A stretch of 64,000 nucleotides of DNA, taken from the NCBI RefSeq assembly GCF_028830055.1, contig NZ_CP101655.1:744001-808000 (forward strand), read 5' to 3'. The translations under genes were made by a program, and so were the position numbers. The notes below the pieces were generated by a model. The model ran no database searches and was not told the DNA's origin. It saw nothing but the letters and a program-made list of their open reading frames with translations. The stretch's first letter is position 1; each line of letters starts with the position of its first letter. Of the stretch, positions 16,756 to 25,560 are shown in pieces. This DNA is from Pseudomonas serboccidentalis (GTDB lineage Bacteria > Pseudomonadota > Gammaproteobacteria > Pseudomonadales > Pseudomonadaceae).

Positions 16756-17225
16756 ATCTGCTGCGCCGCCAGTTGACCGTCGGCCATGCGCAGGCGTTTG
16801 GAGAGGGACACGGCGAGGGCGCGGATGATTTTCGCGGCGATCTTCGGCGCGTCGTTGAGCATCTTTTCCAGCGAGTCCTTACCCAGATTGAGCAACTGAC
16901 AGTGGCTCGCCGCGATGCAGGTGGCTGAGCGCCGTTCGCCGTCAAGCACGGCCATTTCACCGAACGCCCGACCGCTGCGCAGGGTCGCCATGGTGATGAC
17001 CTGGCCGTCGGCCCCGGTCTTCTGCACGGCGACCTGACCGGTGTGGATGATGCACATGAAGCTGCCGGCATCGCCCTCGCGGAAAATCGCTTCACCTTGC
17101 GCCACGGTGCTGATGCTGAAATAGCCCGAGGCCGCGGCAAAGTCCGCCAGCTGCAATTGATCGAACAGGCCACAGTCCATCAGCCAGTCGCGAATTTCGT
17201 TGTTCAGTAGAGTGGGTTCTGACAT
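16752..17225 (-). CDS. Cyclic nucleotide-binding domain protein
   Basis: A 157-residue protein made almost entirely of one CNMP-binding beta-roll: AIFREGDAGSFMCIIHTGQV, then the phosphate-binding cassette FGEMAVLDGERRSATC, in which Glu and Arg contact the cyclic nucleotide. There is no HTH after it, so it is not a CRP-type regulator; the C terminus (SLSKRLRMADGQLAAQQI) is a short helix. It may report cAMP to a partner. Its stop overlaps that of the convergent secreted protein by 3 bp. Confidence 0.85.
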   Translation of the reverse strand: MSEPTLLNNEIRDWLMDCGLFDQLQLADFAAASGYFSISTVAQGEAIFREGDAGSFMCIIHTGQVAVQKTGADGQVITMATLRSGRAFGEMAVLDGERRSATCIAASHCQLLNLGKDSLEKMLNDAPKIAAKIIRALAVSLSKRLRMADGQLAAQQI

Positions 17226-17274
17226 GTCATTGCGGTCTTTTTGTTTTCACTGTTTCAGGCTTAACACGGTTCCT

Positions 17275-17389
17275 TGTAGGAGCTGCCGAAGGCTCGGGCC
17301 GCGATCGGACGATCTTTTGATTTTGATTTTTTGAAAAGCAAGATCAAAAGATCGTCCGATCGCGGCCCGAGCCTTCGGCAGCTCCTACA
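17275..17389. repeat. Perfect 47-bp inverted repeat, long variant of family A
   Basis: Bases 17275-17321 and 17343-17389 are exact reverse complements over 47 bp, with a 21-nt AT-rich loop. The outer ends are the usual TGTAGGAGCTGCCGAAGGCT. The middle holds an insertion (CGGGCCGCGATCGGACGATC) absent from every other copy in the window, followed by the normal TTTTGAT end. It lies between the cyclic-nucleotide-binding gene start and the oligopeptidase stop. Confidence 0.95.
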
Positions 17390-17412
17390 GGGGATCTCGG
17401 TGATATCGGCCC

Positions 17413-17437
17413 CTTGGGTCTGGAATTAAGACCCAAG
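17413..17437 (-). terminator. Hairpin after oligopeptidase B
   Basis: CTTGGGTCT and AGACCCAAG form a perfect 9-bp stem with a 7-nt loop, 16 nt past the ptrB stop. There is no T-run on the minus strand, so termination is uncertain; it may protect the 3' end. Confidence 0.45.
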
Positions 17438-17453
17438 TGACCGACGGAGTTCC

Positions 17454-19508
17454 TCAGACGATGCCCAAAACCTTGAACACAAATGCATATTCGAGCGCTA
17501 CGTCACGTAATCCCTGATAACGCCCGCTCATGCCGCCATGCCCGGCGCCGAGTTCGGTCTTGAGCAGCAGCAGATTGTCGTCGGTTTTGGTCGCGCGCAG
17601 TTTTGCCACCCACTTGGCCGCTTCCCAGTACTGCACGCGGCTGTCGTTGTAGCCGGCGATCACCAGTGTTGCCGGATAATCCTGCGCGGTGACGTTTTCG
17701 TACGGCGCGTAGGCCTTGATCCGCTCATAGACGTCCGGCTCTTGCGGGTTGCCCCATTCGTCGTATTCGGTGACGGTCAGCGGCAGCTCCGGGTCGAGCA
17801 TGGTGTTGAGCACGTCGACGAACGGCACTTCGGCAATCGCCACGCCGAACAGGTCCGGACGCTGATTGAGCACCGCGCCGATCAGCAGGCCACCGGCGCT
17901 GCCGCCGCTGATCGCCAGGTTCTCGGCGGTGGTGATGCCATTGAGGATCAGGAATTCGGCGCAGGCAATGAAGTCGCTGAAGGTGTTGGGCTTGTGTTCC
18001 TGCTTGCCGGCGCGATACCAGGCTTCGCCCAGCTCGCCGCCGCCACGCACGTGGGCGATGGCGAAGGCCATGCCGCGATCCAGCAGACTCAGGCGTGCGT
18101 GGGAAAACCATGGGTCGAGGCTGGAGCCGTATGCGCCGTAACCATAGAGGTATAACGGCACCGCTTTGCCGACCATTTCGCGCTTCATCACCAGGCTGAT
18201 CGGCACCTGCGTGCCGTCCGGCGCGGTGGCCCACAGGCGCTGGCTGACGTAGGCGTCGGCGTCGAACGGGCCGAGCACCGGGGTTTCTTTCAGAACGGTT
18301 TGCTCGCCGGTGGCCAGCATCAACTGCCGCACCTGTGCCGGACGGTTCAACGCTTCGTAGCGCAGGCGGATGCGGTCGCTCTCGAACTCCAGGCTGTTTT
18401 GCACATAGAGGCTGTAGGCCGCGTCCGGCAGTTGCACGCGATACGGCGTCAGGCCTTGCGGGTGAACTTCGATGATCGGCAAACCGCCTTCGCGCAGGCT
18501 CAGGGTCATGGCCTCGGCGTTGAGGGTCACGCCGTCGAGCATCACTGTGTCGCTGTGCGGGATCAGGTTCTGCCAGTCGGCTTCGCTCGGCGCGACCCCG
18601 GTGTCCGGCGCCTGATACAGGGCGAAGTTGATGCCGTCGCGGTTGGTGCGAATGAACCACGTCCACGCGCCATTGAGCATGCCGTGGTCGACGTCGTATT
18701 CGTGATCCTCGACCCGTGGCGCCAGGCAGGTGAAGGGCAGGTGCGGCTGGTGGGCATCCAGCGCCCAGACTTCAGTGGTGGTCTTGCTGCCCAGGGTCAA
18801 CAGCAATTGCTGCTCGGAACTGGAGCGGTAGCAATGCAGGAAGAAACGCCCGTCCGCCTCGTGGAATACCTCTTCAGCAGCGGTGCCGTCGAGGCGATAA
18901 CGAAACAGTTTATGCGGACGATGAGTGTCGTCGAGCACGCCGAAAAACAGGGTCAGGCTGTCGTTGGCCCAGGTCATGCTGCCGTCGCAGTCTTCGAACT
19001 CCAGTTCGCTGACCTTGTCGTTGGCCAGTTCCTTGACGAACAGCGTGTAGATCTCGTCGCCCGAAGCGTCGACGCTGTACGCCAGGCGCTGGTGATCGGG
19101 GCTGATGCTGAACGCGCCGAGGGAGAAAAAGCCGCCATTGGCCAGCACGTTCGGGTCGAGCAGCAGTTGCTCGCGGCTCTCGTCGAGGGTCAGGCTGTCG
19201 TCAGCCGGACGCGGGCAGCGGTAATGCCGGGCGTATTCGTCGCCAGCGGTGGTGCGTGTGTAATAGAGATACGGACCCCACGGCGAGGGCAGGGACAGGT
19301 CGGTTTCGAGGATCCGGCCCTTGATCTCCTCGAACAGGCTTTCGCGCAGGCCGGCCTGATCGGCGGTCTGTGCTTCCTGATAAGCGTTTTCGGCCTTGAG
19401 GTAGTCGAGCACCGCGTCGGTGTCGCGTTCCTGCAGCCAGGCATACGGGTCGGCACCGGCAGCCTTGCGGGCGATCGGGGCACTGATGACGTGGGCGGTT
19501 TGGGGCAT
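17454..19508 (-). CDS. ptrB: Oligopeptidase B (S9A serine peptidase)
   Basis: A 684-residue cytosolic prolyl-oligopeptidase-family enzyme that cleaves short peptides after basic residues. An N-terminal seven-blade propeller (~residues 75-410) is followed by the alpha/beta hydrolase domain. The nucleophile is in ISGGSAGGLLIG, the acid in the GYNDSRVQYWEAAKW segment and the histidine in LGAGHGGMSGRYQ. The start is ATG 19508 (MPQTAHVIS...); the frame stays open further upstream only through a palindromic repeat. It is monocistronic, divergent from the 19744 gene. Confidence 0.93.
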   Translation of the reverse strand: MPQTAHVISAPIARKAAGADPYAWLQERDTDAVLDYLKAENAYQEAQTADQAGLRESLFEEIKGRILETDLSLPSPWGPYLYYTRTTAGDEYARHYRCPRPADDSLTLDESREQLLLDPNVLANGGFFSLGAFSISPDHQRLAYSVDASGDEIYTLFVKELANDKVSELEFEDCDGSMTWANDSLTLFFGVLDDTHRPHKLFRYRLDGTAAEEVFHEADGRFFLHCYRSSSEQQLLLTLGSKTTTEVWALDAHQPHLPFTCLAPRVEDHEYDVDHGMLNGAWTWFIRTNRDGINFALYQAPDTGVAPSEADWQNLIPHSDTVMLDGVTLNAEAMTLSLREGGLPIIEVHPQGLTPYRVQLPDAAYSLYVQNSLEFESDRIRLRYEALNRPAQVRQLMLATGEQTVLKETPVLGPFDADAYVSQRLWATAPDGTQVPISLVMKREMVGKAVPLYLYGYGAYGSSLDPWFSHARLSLLDRGMAFAIAHVRGGGELGEAWYRAGKQEHKPNTFSDFIACAEFLILNGITTAENLAISGGSAGGLLIGAVLNQRPDLFGVAIAEVPFVDVLNTMLDPELPLTVTEYDEWGNPQEPDVYERIKAYAPYENVTAQDYPATLVIAGYNDSRVQYWEAAKWVAKLRATKTDDNLLLLKTELGAGHGGMSGRYQGLRDVALEYAFVFKVLGIV

Positions 19509-19572
19509 GGAAGGCTCTCGGACAATGTTCGGAAATGGGTTTTTCGCAGATCTTGAAACCGCTGCGTTCCCC

Positions 19573-19661
19573 TGTAGGAGCGAGCCTGCTCGCGAAAGCG
19601 GTGGGTCAGACAACAATGTTTCAACTGACAGTCCGTATTCGCGAGCAGGCTCACTCCTACA
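19573..19661. repeat. Palindromic repeat family B
   Basis: TGTAGGAGCGAGCCTGCTCG...CGAGCAGGCTCACTCCTACA, with the shared inner GGTCAGACAACA and CTGACA segments. It lies in the divergent region between ptrB and the 19744 gene, one of only two elements in the window not downstream of a gene. Confidence 0.9.
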
Positions 19662-19743
19662 GGTCGTGTGTCTATTGGGACAAGCCTGGCGGGCGAAAAG
19701 TCGTTACTATAAGCGCCTCTTTGCCTGCCTTGCCATGGACACC

Positions 19744-20232
19744 ATGACCGAGAACGACTATCTGATCGCCTGGGGCCTCTACGCCTTTGCCGCTGTGGGC
19801 TGCCTGTTGGTATGGATGCGCCTGACCCGCTGGATGTGGCGCTGGCTGCGCGAGCCGCTGCGAGTGCTGATGGCAGTGTTGCTGTTCAGCCCGACCATCA
19901 TTGACCCGGTGAAAGCCAAGGTTGCACCGTCCATCGCCATCACCGCGCTGGATCTGGCCTTCAAGGTCGGCAACAACGCCTGGCGGGCGATTTCCGACCT
20001 GTTCATGTACGGCATGATCGCCTTCGGCATCTACCTGATCTTCGTGTTGATCCGCTTCCCGATCGAACGCGCTTCCCGCGCCCGTCGCGAGCAGGCCGAA
20101 GCCGCCAAGGCTGCGGCCCGTGCCGATGATCGCGACGACGATCAGCCGTTCGGCGCTGCCGGCGATGACCGCTATGGACGCCCGCCAGTGCCGAATAATC
20201 CGCAGCGCATGCGGGTCGAGCCGCGTCTGTAA
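19744..20232 (+). CDS. Conserved membrane protein of unknown function
   Basis: A 162-residue protein with three hydrophobic segments (about residues 7-25, 36-55 and 80-105). A strongly charged tail follows ([20 protein letters not shown], then Asp-rich), likely cytoplasmic. I do not recognise a family. ATG 19744 ([10 protein letters not shown]) is chosen; ATG 19735 three codons earlier is equally open, and neither has a clear ribosome site. It is first in a three-gene unit with the amidotransferase (16 nt gap) and the DUF2937 protein. Confidence 0.7.
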   Translation: MTENDYLIAWGLYAFAAVGCLLVWMRLTRWMWRWLREPLRVLMAVLLFSPTIIDPVKAKVAPSIAITALDLAFKVGNNAWRAISDLFMYGMIAFGIYLIFVLIRFPIERASRARREQAEAAKAAARADDRDDDQPFGAAGDDRYGRPPVPNNPQRMRVEPRL

Positions 20233-20248
20233 TCCCGAGAGTCCGCAC

Positions 20249-21025
20249 ATGTGTGAATTACTGGGCATGAGTGCCAACGTGCCGACCGATATCGTGTTCA
20301 GCTTCACCGGCCTGATGCAGCGCGGCGGGCGTACCGGCCCGCACCGCGACGGCTGGGGCATCGCCTTCTATGAAGGTCGCGGCTTGCGCCTGTTTCAGGA
20401 CCCGGCCGCCAGCAGCGAGTCGGAAGTCGCCAATCTGGTGCAGCGTTATCCGATCAAGAGCGAAGTGGTCATCGGCCATATCCGCCAGGCCAACGTCGGC
20501 AAGGTCTGCCTGTCCAACACCCACCCGTTCGTTCGTGAACTGTGGGGTCGCAACTGGTGCTTCGCGCACAACGGCCAGCTCGCCGATTTCACCCCGATCA
20601 AGAGTTTCTACCGCCCGGTCGGCGACACCGACAGCGAAGCGGCGTTCTGCGATTTGCTCAACCGCGTGCGTGCAGCCTTCCCGGAACCGGTCGATATAGA
20701 AGTGCTGCTGCCGGATCTGGTCGCCGCGTGCGCCGAATACCGCAGCAAAGGCGTGTTCAACTGCCTGCTCAGCGACGGCGACTGGCTGTTCTGCTATTGC
20801 TCGACCAAACTGGCACAGATCACCCGGCGCGCACCGTTCGGTCCGGCGCGGCTCAAGGATGTCGATGTGATCGTCGATTTCCAGGCGGAAACCACGCCCA
20901 ACGATGTGGTCACGGTGATCGCCACCGAGCCTTTGACCGAAAATGAAACCTGGACCCGTTACCAACCGGGCCAATGGAGCCTGTGGCGACGCGGTGAATG
21001 CGTCAGCCAGGGCACGACCGAATAA
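20249..21025 (+). CDS. Class II glutamine amidotransferase (YafJ-like)
   Basis: A 258-residue N-terminal-nucleophile amidotransferase. Cys2 ([10 protein letters not shown]) becomes the catalytic N-terminal residue. The fold motifs [26 protein letters not shown] and CFAHNGQL are intact for glutamine binding and hydrolysis. No synthase domain is attached, so the ammonia acceptor must be another protein or the reaction differs; the family role is not settled. Only this start places Cys at position 2. It lies between two small membrane proteins, suggesting a membrane-linked unit (inference). Confidence 0.88.
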   Translation: MCELLGMSANVPTDIVFSFTGLMQRGGRTGPHRDGWGIAFYEGRGLRLFQDPAASSESEVANLVQRYPIKSEVVIGHIRQANVGKVCLSNTHPFVRELWGRNWCFAHNGQLADFTPIKSFYRPVGDTDSEAAFCDLLNRVRAAFPEPVDIEVLLPDLVAACAEYRSKGVFNCLLSDGDWLFCYCSTKLAQITRRAPFGPARLKDVDVIVDFQAETTPNDVVTVIATEPLTENETWTRYQPGQWSLWRRGECVSQGTTE

Positions 21026-21039
21026 AGGATCTTTCCTCG

Positions 21040-21582
21040 ATGTTGCTCAGTTATCTACGGCTGGTGTTGTTTGCGGCGGGCCTGTTGATCGGTGTTCAGG
21101 TACCGGGTTTCATCAACGATTACGCCAAACGCGTCGAAGCCCATCTGATCGAAGCGCAGACCGGTCTGCGTGGTTTCCAGGGTACGGCCGAGCAGTTCTT
21201 CAAGGGCGACCTGCAGGCACTGGTCGCGCATTACCGCGCCAGCGAAGACCCGGTGTTTCGCAGCGATGCCGACAGCCTGAGCACCTTGCTCAACCGGCAG
21301 ATTGCGCTGGATAAACAGTTCCAGGCCATGCAGGGCCCGTGGTACATCCGCTTCCTGCAAGTGGTGCTGGCCGCCGACCCGGACATTCGCAAGGAAACCT
21401 GGAACGGCTACAGCTACCAGATCCTGCTGACCCCGGAAGCGATGATCTGGGGCATGAGCGGCGCGCTGCTGCTGTCGTTCGGCATCGAGTGCCTGATTCG
21501 CCTGATCGACTGGGTGGTGCTGGGCGGCCGGCGTTTGCGCCAGAGCCGGCCGATTGAAGACCGCGACGTGCGCGGCCTTTAA
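21040..21582 (+). CDS. DUF2937 family membrane protein
   Basis: A 180-residue protein. An N-terminal hydrophobic helix (MLLSYLRLVLFAAGLLIGVQ) is followed by about 110 polar residues in the periplasm and a second helix near residues 126-150, with a short basic tail (GGRRLRQSRP). This matches the DUF2937 layout as I know it. The function is unknown. It starts 14 nt after the amidotransferase stop with AAAGGAT upstream, so it is co-transcribed. A palindromic repeat follows its stop. Confidence 0.75.
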   Translation: MLLSYLRLVLFAAGLLIGVQVPGFINDYAKRVEAHLIEAQTGLRGFQGTAEQFFKGDLQALVAHYRASEDPVFRSDADSLSTLLNRQIALDKQFQAMQGPWYIRFLQVVLAADPDIRKETWNGYSYQILLTPEAMIWGMSGALLLSFGIECLIRLIDWVVLGGRRLRQSRPIEDRDVRGL

Positions 21583-21593
21583 AAGCTCAAGAG

Positions 21594-21663
21594 CAAAAGA
21601 TCGCAGCCTTCGGCTGCTCCTGCATTGATCTCTGTAGGAGCTGCCGAAGGCTGCGATCTTTTG
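21594..21663. repeat. Palindromic repeat family A (slightly degenerate)
   Basis: CAAAAGATCGCAGCC...complement, with a variant left arm (GGCTGCTCCTGCA in place of GGCAGCTCCTACA). It occupies the gap between the convergent DUF2937 and LysR genes. Confidence 0.88.
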
Positions 21664-21667
21664 CTGT

Positions 21668-22582
21668 TCAGTTACTCAAGACGATGTAATTCTCACCCAC
21701 CTTGCGCGCATATTCCCCCAGCACCTGCTGACACAACGTCACAATCTCCTCGACCCATTCCACCCCGACCCGCCAAGACACCACCACCTGCAGGTTCGGC
21801 GGCCGCTGGTCGATGTCGAGCAAGGTCAACTCGCCCCGGGCCAGTTCCTCGGCCACCAGCACCGGCGGCAGGACGCCGATGCCAAAGCCATCGCGCAGCA
21901 GCCGGGTAATCGCCGACACCGAGTTCACGCAGTTCAAGCGCGGCGCCAGCACACCGTTGGCCTGCATCAGTGCCAGCAGATCCTGGTGCGGTCGGGAGTT
22001 TTTCGAGTAAGTGATGATCCGCTCCTGCGCCAGTTCGCCGAGGTCGGCGTAGTCGCGGTTGTAGATCGAGTGGCTGGCGACGATCCAGCCCAGCGGATGG
22101 CTGGCCAGTTCCAGGCTGCGCACGCTCTCGTGGCGCACCAGATCGGTTTGCAGGATCAGATCGAGAAAGCCTTTTTGCAACTGATCGCAGAGGTTGAGCG
22201 ACGTATCGGCCACCAGCTCGATTTCCACGCGTGGATACAGATCGGTCATCTGCGCCACCAACGGGCTGAGCCAGGTGTGAATCACCGTGTCCATCACGCC
22301 GATGCGTACCCGGCCGACCTTGCTTGAGCGGGTCTCGATCGATTGCTTCAGCGCCTGCATGGTGTCGAGCATCTGCTCGGCATAATCCAGCACTTTCAAG
22401 CCTTCGGGCGTCAGGCTGACACCGCGTGAATCGCGCAGAAACAGCTTCACCCCCAGTTCGCCTTCGAGCACCGCGATGCGGCTGGAAATCGAGGCCTGGG
22501 TGGTGAACAGCTTGTCGGCGGTCAGGCGAAAACTCTTCAGCCGGGCGACCCAGACAAAGGTCTCGAGAAACTTCAGGTTCAT
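21668..22582 (-). CDS. LysR-family regulator, probable regulator of the 5-oxoprolinase locus
   Basis: A 304-residue LysR-type regulator. The HTH is at residues ~17-37 (SFRLTADKLFTTQASISSRI), the wing includes LFLRDSRGVSLTPEG, and the effector domain begins near 90 (GRVRIGVMDTVIHTW). It diverges from the MFS-pxpABC genes over a 159-bp gap, the usual place of a LysR regulator next to its target. Control of that operon in response to 5-oxoproline or a related compound is therefore likely (inference). Confidence 0.88.
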   Translation of the reverse strand: MNLKFLETFVWVARLKSFRLTADKLFTTQASISSRIAVLEGELGVKLFLRDSRGVSLTPEGLKVLDYAEQMLDTMQALKQSIETRSSKVGRVRIGVMDTVIHTWLSPLVAQMTDLYPRVEIELVADTSLNLCDQLQKGFLDLILQTDLVRHESVRSLELASHPLGWIVASHSIYNRDYADLGELAQERIITYSKNSRPHQDLLALMQANGVLAPRLNCVNSVSAITRLLRDGFGIGVLPPVLVAEELARGELTLLDIDQRPPNLQVVVSWRVGVEWVEEIVTLCQQVLGEYARKVGENYIVLSN

Positions 22583-22741
22583 GGCAACGGCTCGAGTGAC
22601 AAATTTTTCTTATGCCTAAGGCGGGTTTTTATTCGTTGGACGCAGCAGGGCGGCGCGCCCAAAAATCGGCGCATCCGGTTCCCACGATAGGCGTCGTCGG
22701 GGCTACGAACAAGACCAATAAAAAACCTGCGGAGATAAGCC
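22583..22741. promoter_or_regulatory. Divergent control region, LysR / MFS-pxpABC
   Basis: 159 bp between divergent starts. A short dyad CTTA-TGCC-TAAG lies at 22611-22622, inside a T-N11-A type context expected of LysR boxes. The MFS gene has GCGGAG 9-11 nt before its ATG. No convincing -35/-10 pair stands out. Confidence 0.4.
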
Positions 22742-24028
22742 ATGAGTGCTCCCGACACCCTAGAAGCATCCACGGCAACGGCGCGTCCGGGGCCGTTCGA
22801 ATGGTATCGCAACATCAATCAACAGGAACGCCGCACGTTCTGGAGCTGCAAGATCGGCTACGGTCTGGACGGCATGGACACGCAGATGCTCAGCTTCGTG
22901 GTGCCGACCCTGATTGCCATGTGGGGTATCACCACCGGGCAGGCCGGGCTGATTCACACCAGCACCCTGATCGCCTCGGCCATCGGCGGCTGGGTGGCGG
23001 GGATTCTCTCCGACCGCATCGGCCGCGTGCGCACCCTGCAACTGACGGTGCTGTGGTTCGCCTTTTTCACCTTCCTCTGCGGCTTCGCCCAGAACTACGA
23101 ACAGCTGTTGATTGCTCGCACCCTGATGGGCTTCGGCTTCGGCGGCGAATGGACCGCCGGCGCGGTGCTGATCGGTGAAGTGATTCGCGCCAAGGACCGC
23201 GGTAAAGCGGTGGGCATGGTGCAATCCGGCTGGGCGCTGGGTTGGGGCCTGACGGCGATTCTGTATGCGCTGCTGTTCTCGGTGTTGCCACCGGAAGACG
23301 CCTGGCGTGCGCTGTTCATCCTCGGCATCGTCCCGGCGATCTTCGTGATTTTCGTCCGTCGGCTGGTGAAAGACCCGGAGATCTATCGCGAAGCCAAGGC
23401 TGCGCAAACCCCGCAGAACCCGGCGAAGTTCTACGAGATCTTCGCTCCCGGCATGCTCTTCACCACGTTCCGCGCCTCCTTGCTGACCACCGGCGCACTG
23501 GGCGGGTATTACGCGATCACCTCGTGGCTGCCGACCTTTCTCAAGAACGAACGTGGTTTGAGTGTGCTTGGCACCGGCGGTTATCTGGCGATGGTGATCG
23601 TCGGCTCCTATGTCGGCTATGTGATCAGCGCTTATCTCACCGACCTGCTGGGACGTAAAAAGAACTTCATCCTGTTCGCGGTCGGCTCGTTCACTATCGT
23701 GCTGCTGTACACGCAGATGCCGGTCAGCAACGGCGTGATGCTGTGGCTGGGCTTTCCGCTGGGCTTCTTCGCCTCGGGGATTTTCAGCGGCATGGGCGCG
23801 TTTCTTACCGAGCTGTTTCCGACGCGGATTCGCGGTTCGGGCCAGGGCTTCTGCTACAACATCGGGCGGGCGCTGGCGGCGCTGTTTCCATTGCTGATTG
23901 GCCTGCTCAGCCAGACAGTGCCGTTGAGCGTGGGCATCGGCGCGTTTGCTGCGGTGTCTTACGGGGTGGTGATTCTCGCGGCGTTGAGCCTGCCGGAAAC
24001 CCGTGGCAAGCAACTGGATGCGCAGTAA
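22742..24028 (+). CDS. MFS carrier of the sugar/organic acid:proton symporter type
   Basis: A 428-residue protein with 12 hydrophobic helices. The MFS signature loop is GILSDRIGRVRTLQ after helix 2 and DLLGRKKNFIL after helix 8. The sequence between helices 11 and 12 (ELFPTRIRGSGQGFCYNIGR) is typical of metabolite:H+ symporters such as NanT and ShiA relatives. It is first in a unit with pxpABC, so uptake of 5-oxoproline or a precursor is the simplest reading (inference). A 78-nt gap before pxpA contains a small hairpin. Confidence 0.8.
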   Translation: MSAPDTLEASTATARPGPFEWYRNINQQERRTFWSCKIGYGLDGMDTQMLSFVVPTLIAMWGITTGQAGLIHTSTLIASAIGGWVAGILSDRIGRVRTLQLTVLWFAFFTFLCGFAQNYEQLLIARTLMGFGFGGEWTAGAVLIGEVIRAKDRGKAVGMVQSGWALGWGLTAILYALLFSVLPPEDAWRALFILGIVPAIFVIFVRRLVKDPEIYREAKAAQTPQNPAKFYEIFAPGMLFTTFRASLLTTGALGGYYAITSWLPTFLKNERGLSVLGTGGYLAMVIVGSYVGYVISAYLTDLLGRKKNFILFAVGSFTIVLLYTQMPVSNGVMLWLGFPLGFFASGIFSGMGAFLTELFPTRIRGSGQGFCYNIGRALAALFPLLIGLLSQTVPLSVGIGAFAAVSYGVVILAALSLPETRGKQLDAQ

Positions 24029-24106
24029 CTGATAACCTGCGGGGACAGTGCCCAACGGGCATTTGTCCTACGGATAGAAAGACAAGAAGCTACAGGAGTG
24101 TTTACC

Positions 24107-24859
24107 GTGAGCCGCCTGTTATTGAATTGCGACATTGGCGAGAGTTTCGGCAGCTGGACCATGGGTCTGGACGCCGAGGTCATGCCCTTCATCGATTGCG
24201 CCAATGTGGCCTGCGGGTTCCACGCCGGCGACCCGAGCATCATGCGCAAAACCGTGAGCCTGGCCCTGAGCCATGGCGTGCAGATCGGTGCGCATCCGGC
24301 CTATCAGGATCTGGTCGGCTTCGGTCGTCGTTCCATGGCCTATTCCGCGCAAGAGCTGCAAGACATCCTGCATTACCAGATCGGCGCGCTCGACGGCATT
24401 TGCCGGGCGCAGGGTGGGCGGGTCAGCTACGTCAAACCCCACGGCGCGATGTACAACGACATGATGGCCAACCCGGCGCAGTTGCGCGCGGTAATTCAGG
24501 CCGTGGCTGCCTACGATCGCACGTTGCCGCTGATGCTGATGGCCACCCGCGACAACGCGGCGGCGCAACAGCTCGGTGACGAATACGGTGTGACCCTGTG
24601 GTTCGAAGCCTTCGCCGACCGCGCCTACGACAGCGCCGGTAAACTGCTGTCGCGGCAACTGCCGGGCGCGGTGCATCACGATGCGCAAACCATCATCGAA
24701 CAGGCCCTGACCATCGCCCGTGGCGGCGACCTCGTCGCCAGCGACGGCAGCGCGCTGCATCTGCAGGCCAACACCCTCTGCGTACACGGCGACAACGCCA
24801 GTTCGGTGGCCGCTGTGCAACGCATTCGCGAGGCCCTGAATCAGCAGAGTGCGCCATGA
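24107..24859 (+). CDS. pxpA: 5-oxoprolinase subunit PxpA (LamB/YcsF family)
   Basis: A 250-residue subunit of the prokaryotic ATP-dependent 5-oxoprolinase, which opens pyroglutamate to glutamate together with PxpB and PxpC. Conserved blocks are visible: [11 protein letters not shown] at 4-14, [15 protein letters not shown] near 31, [15 protein letters not shown] near 60 and [10 protein letters not shown] near 105. The start is GTG 24107, with AGGAG 8 nt upstream; the GTG at 24098 overlaps that site. The stop overlaps the pxpB start (ATGA). Confidence 0.93.
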   Translation: MSRLLLNCDIGESFGSWTMGLDAEVMPFIDCANVACGFHAGDPSIMRKTVSLALSHGVQIGAHPAYQDLVGFGRRSMAYSAQELQDILHYQIGALDGICRAQGGRVSYVKPHGAMYNDMMANPAQLRAVIQAVAAYDRTLPLMLMATRDNAAAQQLGDEYGVTLWFEAFADRAYDSAGKLLSRQLPGAVHHDAQTIIEQALTIARGGDLVASDGSALHLQANTLCVHGDNASSVAAVQRIREALNQQSAP

Positions 24860-25560
24860 ACCCACGCATTGAAGTGGTGGCCCTGGACTGCCTGATGCTG
24901 CGCCTGTTCGATGAAATCGCCGAAGCCAACATGCCGTGGATGCTCGCCGCCAGTGAGCGCCTGCGCTCAGTGTTTGGCGCGCAATTGATTGATCTGGTGC
25001 CGTCCTACACCACGCTGATGGTGCATTACGACCTGACCACGCTGAGCCCGAACCAGGCCCGTGAATTGATCGCCGAAGCGTTAATTGACCTGTCGCCAAA
25101 TGCGCGCACCGGTGGTCAGTGTCATGTGTTGCCGGTTTGGTACGACCTCAGTGTCGGCCCCGAATTGAATTTGTTGGCACAGCGCAGCGGCTTGTCTGTG
25201 GAGGAGGTGATCCGCCGCCACAGCGCTCGCGAATACCAGGTGTTCGCTCTCGGCTTTGCCCCGGGGTTCGCCTTCATGGGACTGGTGGAAGAGGTGCTGG
25301 CAGCGCCGCGTCTGGACACCCCGCGCAAGAAAGTCGCCGCCGGCAGCGTCGGCATCGCCGAACGACAGACCGCCGCTTACCCGGTGGTATCCCCCGGCGG
25401 CTGGAACCTGATCGGCCGCACCCCGGCGAAACTGTTCGACCGCCATCGCGACGGCTACAGCCTGATGCAACCGGGCGACACAGTTCGATTCGAAGCGGTC
25501 AGTCATGCCGAGTTCATCAATCTGGGTGGCGATGACACGCCACTGGAGGCGCAGGCATGA
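24856..25560 (+). CDS. pxpB: 5-oxoprolinase subunit PxpB (KipI-like)
   Basis: A 234-residue protein of the AHS1/KipI family. An N-terminal ferredoxin-like part is followed by a cyclophilin-like C-terminal domain with [33 protein letters not shown] and [16 protein letters not shown]. It works with PxpC as the carboxyltransferase-like half of the enzyme. It overlaps pxpA by 4 nt and pxpC by 4 nt, so the three are coupled in translation. Confidence 0.92.
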   Translation: MNPRIEVVALDCLMLRLFDEIAEANMPWMLAASERLRSVFGAQLIDLVPSYTTLMVHYDLTTLSPNQARELIAEALIDLSPNARTGGQCHVLPVWYDLSVGPELNLLAQRSGLSVEEVIRRHSAREYQVFALGFAPGFAFMGLVEEVLAAPRLDTPRKKVAAGSVGIAERQTAAYPVVSPGGWNLIGRTPAKLFDRHRDGYSLMQPGDTVRFEAVSHAEFINLGGDDTPLEAQA

